Part shown: positions 58,195-64,000 of the stretch, one piece after another | Layout: every line of letters starts with the position of its first letter | Numbering within the stretch: the first letter of the stretch is position 1 | DNA from: Fagopyrum homotropicum | Lineage: Eukaryota; Streptophyta; Magnoliopsida; Caryophyllales; Polygonaceae | NCBI GenBank assembly: GCA_033239125.1 | Contig: BSWB01000003.1 | Coordinates: 110,504,320-110,568,319, forward strand | Reading direction: 5' to 3' | DNA: 64,000 nucleotides | Program-made: the position numbers and the translations under genes | The notes under the pieces: model-generated | What the model was told of the DNA's origin: nothing | Seen by the model: only the letters and a program-made list of their open reading frames with translations | Databases searched by the model: none

Positions 58195-61100
58195 TTATTC
58201 GAGTGCGGTAGGCGCGAACTCTTCAGCTTGGAGTTCCGGCGTATACTTCTTGAGTCGTTGGCCGTTCACCTTAAAGCTTCCGCCCGTTTCACCCCATACT
58301 TCAACTGCACCATGGGGGAAAATACGCTTAATTAGAAAAGGTCCGGTCCAACGAGATTTAAGCTTACCTGGAAAGAGACGAAGCCTTGAATTGAAGAGGA
58401 GAACTTGATCTCCTTCTTTGAAGTCCTTTGGAATGATATGCTTATCATGCCAACGTTTCGCCCTCTCCTTATAGATCTTAGCGTTTTCATAAGCATTCAA
58501 GCGGAGTTCATCCAGCTCATTGATGTCTAGGAGACGCTTCTCTCCCGCTTCCTTCATGCTGAAGTTCAACCACTTGATAGCTCAAAACGCTTTGTGCTCC
58601 AACTCTACCGGCAAGTGACAAGACTTCCCATACACAAGGTTGTATGGTGTGGTTCCTATGGGAGTCTTGTATGCAGTCCGGTATGCCCATAATGCATCGT
58701 CAAGCTTCAAGGACCAATCCTTCCTAGTCCTTGAAACCGTCTTCTCTAAGATTCCTTTGATCTACCTATTTGAGATCTCAACTTGTCCACTTGTTTGTGG
58801 ATGGTAAGGGGTAGCGATCTTGTGAGTAACCCCATACTTAGCTAGAAGAGCTTCAAAGCGCCGGGCAATGAAGTGAGAACCTCCATCACTAATGATCGTC
58901 CTTCGCGTCCCAAATCGCGGGAAGATGGTCTTGTTGAAGAACTTAACCACCACCATGGCATCATTGGTGGGAGAGGCAATTGCTTCCACCCATCTAGAAA
59001 CGTAATCTACCGCCAATAGTATGTATTGGTTTCCACAAGAGGATGGGAACGGTCCCATAAAATCAACTCCCCAAACGTCGAAAATCTCCACCTCTTGGAT
59101 GTTGTTGAGGGGCATCTCATTCCTCCTAGAGATATTGCCTGTTCTTTGACAAGCATCGCAGCAAGAAACAAAGGATTGCACATCTCTAAACAAAGTAGGC
59201 CAAAAGAATCCAGATTGCAATACCTTTGCGCTAGTCTTGTTTGAACTAACGTGTCCTCCACAAGGTAGTGAATGACAATGACGGATGACACTTTACATCT
59301 CATCTTCCGGCACACATCGCCGAATGATGCCATCCGGACCTCTCTTAAAGAGGAGAGGCTCGTTCCAAAAGTATTCCCGGACATCCTTAAAGAACTTCTT
59401 CCTTTGTGCGTAGGATAATCCGGGTGGTATCTCCTGACAAACCAAATAGTTAACAAAATCAGCAAACCATGGTTCGTTACCTTTGGAGATCACATCGATG
59501 CACTCCTCAATAAGGTGTAGGTGTTCGTCCGGGAAGGAGTCATCGATGGGTAAATGGTCGTCCTCTAGATGTGTTAGGCGACTCAAATGATCTGCAACAG
59601 AATTTTCTGAACCTTTCTTGTCGCGGATCTCAAGATCGAATTCTTGTAGGAGAAGAATCCATCTAATTAGCCTTGGCTTCGCATCTTTCTTCGCAAGGAG
59701 GTACCGAATCGCAGCATGATCCGTGTAGACAATCACCTTTGCACCTACAAGATAAGAGCGAAACCTGTCAATAGCATAGACAATGGCTAAAAACTCTTTT
59801 TTGGTAGTGGCGTAGTTGAGCTGCGCTTCATCTAGCGTCTTGCTAGCATAGTATATGGCATGGGTTCGCCCTTCCTTTCGTTGTCCAAGAACAGCTCCAA
59901 TAGCTACGTCACTAGCATCGCACATAATCTCAAAGGGAAGAGTCCAATCCGGGGGTTGGATAATAGGTGCTGAAATTAGAGCTTGCCGAATGGTGTTAAA
60001 CGCATCCAAACATTCCTGCGAAAACTCAAAAACCGCATCCTTCATCAATAGATTAGTGAGAGGTTTTGATATCTTAGAAAAGTCCTTAATGAAACGTCTA
60101 TAAAATCCAGCATGTCCTAGGAAACTTCTTATCCCTTTCACCGAAATTGGGGGAGGAAGCTTCTCTATGGTCTCTATCTTAGCCTTGTCTACTTCTATCC
60201 CTCTACTAGAGACTAAGTGTCCTAATACAATTCCTTCCTTAACCATAAATTGACACTTCTCCCAATTAAGAAGTAGGTTAGTGTCTTCACACCTTTGCAA
60301 AACAAGAGAAAGGTTAGAAAGGCAATCGTTAAAAGAGGAACCGTATACGGAGAAGTCGTCCATGAAGACTTCCATGATTTCCTCTACGTATTCGAAGAAG
60401 ATGGCCATCATGCACCGTTGGAAGGTGGCTGGGGCGTTGCAAAGCCCGAACGGCATTCTCCTATAAGCAAACGTACCCCATGGGCACGTGAATGTGGTCT
60501 TCTCTTGATCATCCGGGTGTATCGGAATCTGAAAGAAACCACAATAACCGTCAAGGTAGCAAAAATGTGAATGTTGTGCTAACCTTTCAAGCATTTGATC
60601 AATGAATGGCAATGGAAAATGATCCTTCCGCGTTGCATTGTTGAGCTTGCGGTAGTCTATGCACATCCGCCATCCCATCACAATTCGGGTAGGAATGAGT
60701 TCGTTGTTTTTGTTGGTGATGACCGTCATTCCTCCCTTCTTCGGAACTACTTGAACCGGACTCACCCACTTACTATCGGAGATAGGGTAGATGATACCTG
60801 CATCAAGAAGCTTAAGAATTTCCTTCTTGACAACCTCCTTCATGGTCGGATTCAACCGCCTTTGAGGTTGTCTTGAAGTTCTAAAATCTTCCTCCATTAG
60901 TATCTTATGCATGCATAGGGAGGGTTTAATTCCTACTAAGTCCTCAATAGTATAGCCTAAAGCTTTCCTATGTTTCCTAAGGACAATCATGAGCTGATTA
61001 TGTTCATCTATGCTTAGATCGGAACTAACAATGACCGGGAAGGTAGAATTAGATCCTAGAAAAGCGTACCTTAGATGAGTAGGAAGTGGTTTGAGTTCCA

Positions 61101-64000
61101 TTGCTTTCGGGGCTTCCAATGATCTTTGAGAAGCATCCGATGTCTCCTTAGAAGTTTCTAAGGGTGATGAGTGTGTGGGAGAAGAATTAGAAGAAGTTGA
61201 AGAAGTGTCTCGATCACTCCTTTCCACGCCCAAAATTACGGGTTCCTCATGGCCTCCACGGCCGTGGTTTAGGGCGTGGAAAGGAAATACGGTTGTCATG
61301 TCTTCTCCACGACCGTACAACTCCCTGGAGTGCTACACGGATTTGGGTGTGAAATCCACGGCCGTGGAATACAGTGTGTGACCGTGGATTCTCACGTTTT
61401 CTACCTCATCGTGGAGTTTTTCAAACTCCACTTCACCCATCTCTTCTTGTGCTTCTAAGGCTTCAATTGCCTCATTGCACTCTTCTTCTTCCCCTACATT
61501 TGTTAGACTCATAGTGATAACTTTTTGTGAAGGATCGTTAAAAAGAATCGCACTTACCTCCTCCCTAGACAAACCCTCTTTATCTTGGATATCGAAAATA
61601 TCCTCATCAAAGATTGGCTCCTTCACTAGAGTGGAAAGAACGAACTCTAATTTCTCTTCTCCTATATCAAAAGCGAGTCTACCATTCTTGCAATCGACTA
61701 TGCAGCCGGAAGTTGCAAGAAACGGTCTTCCGAGTATGATCGGGACCGGACTATCTACAGGAATGTCAAGCACGACAAAATCAATGGAAACAAAGAATTT
61801 ACCTAGCTTGACTGGGACGTCTTCTACGATACCGACAGGGCGAGTGATGGATCGATCCGCCATGTACAACGTCATTTTTACCGGTTTAGGGTCGCCTAAA
61901 CCGATCTTCCTACACAACGCAAGTGGTATGATGCTCACACTTGCTCCTAAATCACATAACGCATCGTATGTGACATCTCCCACTCCTATGGGAATGCAAA
62001 ATCACCCCGGATCCTTTAGCTTTGGGGGCATTTTCTCCTTCATGGTCTTGATGAGATCCGAAGAATCCGAACTCATCTTAACCTCTCCAAAGTCTTCTAG
62101 CTTCCTCTTGTTAGAGAGGAGCTCCTTCAAGAACTTGCCATAAGCCGGCATACCTACAATAGCATCAATAAATGGTATATTAATATGCAGCTTGCTCATG
62201 AGTTCTATGAACTTACCAAACTGTTTGTCTAGGCGCGCTCTCGCTCTAGATTGAGGGAATGGTAGGGGAGGTTTATAAGCTGGAGGAGGAACGTAGACAT
62301 CTTCCTTCTCCTTCCCCTTCTCTTTGTCTTTCTCTACGGGGACTTCAACGAACTTAGGTTGCGGATCGGTGGTAGTCACTCCGCTCCTAGTTGTGATTGC
62401 CATCACCCTTCCCTTAGGGTTGTCCTCCGTCTTTCCTGGAAGTTTCCCTTGATTCCTAGGAACTTCCTCCGCATGGCTGAACATTTGGTTTTCTAAAACC
62501 TTTTGAGCTTTATCAACCTTAGAAATTTGATCGTCAACCTTAATGATGCGGTTCTCCAACCCTTGAAGCTTTCCCAAAATTGTTTCCAACATGGGATCGG
62601 GCTTCTCCTTTCCCGTATTGTTTCCTCCATTAGATGATTGCCCCTGGCTTTTCAAAGGAGTAGAGGAAGAGGAAGGTGGAGTTAGTGAATTTGAATTGGA
62701 AGGATAAGAGTTACCGGAATTTTGTTGATTGGAGCGCCAATTGTTGTTGTTTGAACCCCTATTGTTGTTCCAATTGTTGTTCCGGTTGTTGTTGTTTCCA
62801 TTCCAATTGTTATTCCGGTTGTTGTTCCGGTTATTGTTGTTGTTGTTGCGGTTGGTGTTATCACCGCCATTGGTTTTGCCCAAATAGCCAACATCCTTCC
62901 CTTGTTGCTTTGGGAAGTTGGTCTTGATAGTCTCCTTCAACTCTTTGATCTCATTGTTGAGGGAGAAAATCTGATTTTGAGCTTCATGTGTGAGTTTTGC
63001 TCCTTGCTCCACACGATTTCCCTCCACTTTCCGGTGGGAATACTTCTCTATGACCCTTGCTTGCTTCTCAATGAAGTCCCAAGCGTCATCTTCTCTCATG
63101 TCCATGAATGTTCCACATGAGAGGGATTGGAGGTTGAATTGCGTCCCCGCATCCAGCCCCTTGTAGTAAATTTCCAGCAATGCAAGCTTGGATATGCCAT
63201 GATGAGGGCAATCCAATAACAAGTCCTGAAACCTTTCCCATGATTGAAACAAACTTTCATTAGACCTCATGGAAAATGCATTGATCTTACCTCTAAGTTC
63301 TGCCGTTTTGGATGGCGGAAAGAATTTGGTGAGGAACTCCGCGGAAAGGTCTTCCCACGTGTCTAGTTTCCTCCTAGGAAGAGCTTGGTACCAAGACAAC
63401 GCTTTCCCCTTCAAGGAGAAGAAGAAAGGTTTGAGCTTATAGTTGTTGGCAGTAGCACTCTTCGGTCTCATTGTCTCCATCATACACTCAAAGTTTTGCA
63501 AGTGTTGGTGTGGAGATTCAGCGCTTGTCCAGCCAAATTGGTTTTGGCGAACAAGAGTAATAACTTGAGGGTTGAAGCTAAACCCTTGCACATCTTCAGC
63601 ATCAAAATTCACGCCCAAACGGCGCGGTTGTTGTGTTGGATCCATCCGCTGGCCAAGAGTTCTTGGCTCTTCATCTACACGTTCGATCATCGCATTCCTA
63701 GGTGGAATGCGGCGATTAGCAGCTCCCCGTGGATGGAAAGGATTCACATTGATCGTGGGATCAATCTCCTCTAGCGGTGGCATGGAAGAATCACTATCAT
63801 CAGCGGATGAGTGACCTTTTTTTCTAGATCTTGATGCCCTCCTTGAGGATTTCTTGCTTCCCTTATTCTTAAGGTCACTTAGTTCTATCCTCATTTGGAA
63901 GATCATTTCCTGTAGATTGTTAACTTGAGATTGATGACGATCCATTTCATCCTGGCAGAGGTTCTCATTCCATTGGAGTTGAGCTTCCTTCTCCGCCAAT
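58195..64000 (-). pseudogene. M3 gag-pol, single frame with five nonsense codons, partial
   Basis: One frame runs from beyond the window edge to the stop at 58195 with no indel. Gag core lies near 63400-63100, then an unusual Asn-rich tail (62676-62895, runs of Arg-Asn-Asn), linker with YKPPLPFPQSRARA, protease CDLGASVSI (near 61945), RT with FMDDFSVYG (near 60350), RNase H, integrase with H-C zinc region, GVDFMGPF, IISDGG and tail. Premature stops lie at 62002-62004 (TGA for Ser), 61333-61335, 59293-59295 (TAA for Glu), 58762-58764 and 58582-58584 (TGA for Trp). The gag N-terminus is outside the window. Confidence 0.95.
61230..61397. promoter_or_regulatory. CCACGGCCGTGG word cluster inside M3 protease-RT linker
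   Basis: Words in about 165 coding bases include ATTACGGG, CTCCACGGCCGTGG, GGGCGTGGAA, CTCCACGACCGTA, TCCACGGCCGTGGAA and GACCGTGGATT. One of the nonsense codons (61333-61335) falls in the cluster. Confidence 0.6.

Larger units (their letters stand above)
52665..64000 (-). mobile_element. Athila-like element M3 with ORF1, cut by window end
   Basis: A minus-strand element inserted in C2 RT. Left to right: 3' LTR (52665-54435), 3' region, ORF1 (55800-57404), spacer, gag-pol (58195 to beyond 64000). The left flank is GGGTG (52660-52664), the expected target duplication; its partner, the primer site and the 5' LTR lie beyond the window. Confidence 0.9.

Noticed and set aside
61475..62143. Plus-strand open frame of 222 codons
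   Set aside because: It is antisense to M3 gag-protease coding sequence and has no recognisable protein character.

Overview
This window is plant nuclear DNA made almost entirely of nested and recombined LTR retrotransposons. I see no host gene, tRNA or rRNA. A plant source is shown by the primer-binding sites (complements of plant tRNA-Asp and initiator tRNA-Met 3' ends), by Ty3/gypsy pol proteins of Athila type (DLGAS protease, FMDD reverse transcriptase, integrase, then a separate Athila ORF1-type protein) and by a second Ty3/gypsy family with a chromodomain-like integrase tail. A eudicot pericentromeric or other heterochromatic block is the likely setting; the species cannot be told from the sequence.

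Four sequence families occur. P is Athila-like and on the + strand: P0 (1290-3258), Pii (9935-14697) and P1 (30454-31024 plus 42229-51109, with LTRs A, B and C). M is Athila-like and on the - strand: M1 (14698-21336), M2 (31025-42228, complete) and M3 (52665 to beyond 64000). L0 (1-1289) is an LTR related to that of M3. C is the chromodomain family: C1 on the - strand (3259-9934), an LTR piece (21337-23133), a + strand pol piece (23134-25365) and C2 on the + strand (25366-52664, repeatedly interrupted).

The best-resolved part is a three-level nest. P1 sits in the gag of C2 (target duplication CGTTG), and M2 sits in the gag of P1 (target duplication ACTAC, two 1827-bp LTRs with about 11 differences). 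M3 also sits in C2, in the start of its reverse transcriptase. The left third is a patchwork of truncations, inverted joins and two LTRs that each serve two neighbouring elements.

The most interesting signal is not a gene. Each family carries its own short CpG-containing word in clusters just upstream of the LTR TATA box and again about 0.5 kb downstream; in the Athila-like families it also lies in the protease-RT linker and around ORF1. In P it is CCTCGACCGAGG, in M CCACGGCCGTGG or CCACGACCGTGG, in L0 AAAATCGNCCGATTTT, and in C CCGCCCCTGCG. The Athila-like words share the core CG-NC-CG and differ in their palindromic flanks. Equivalent positions with exchanged words suggest co-evolution with a sequence-specific binding partner. 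Other noncoding blocks (a four-copy GAGACTTACCCGGT motif with fixed spacing, a post-pol hairpin, a ~130-nt 3' block) are by contrast conserved across P and M.

All coordinates and difference counts were read by eye; junctions are usually good to a few bases.
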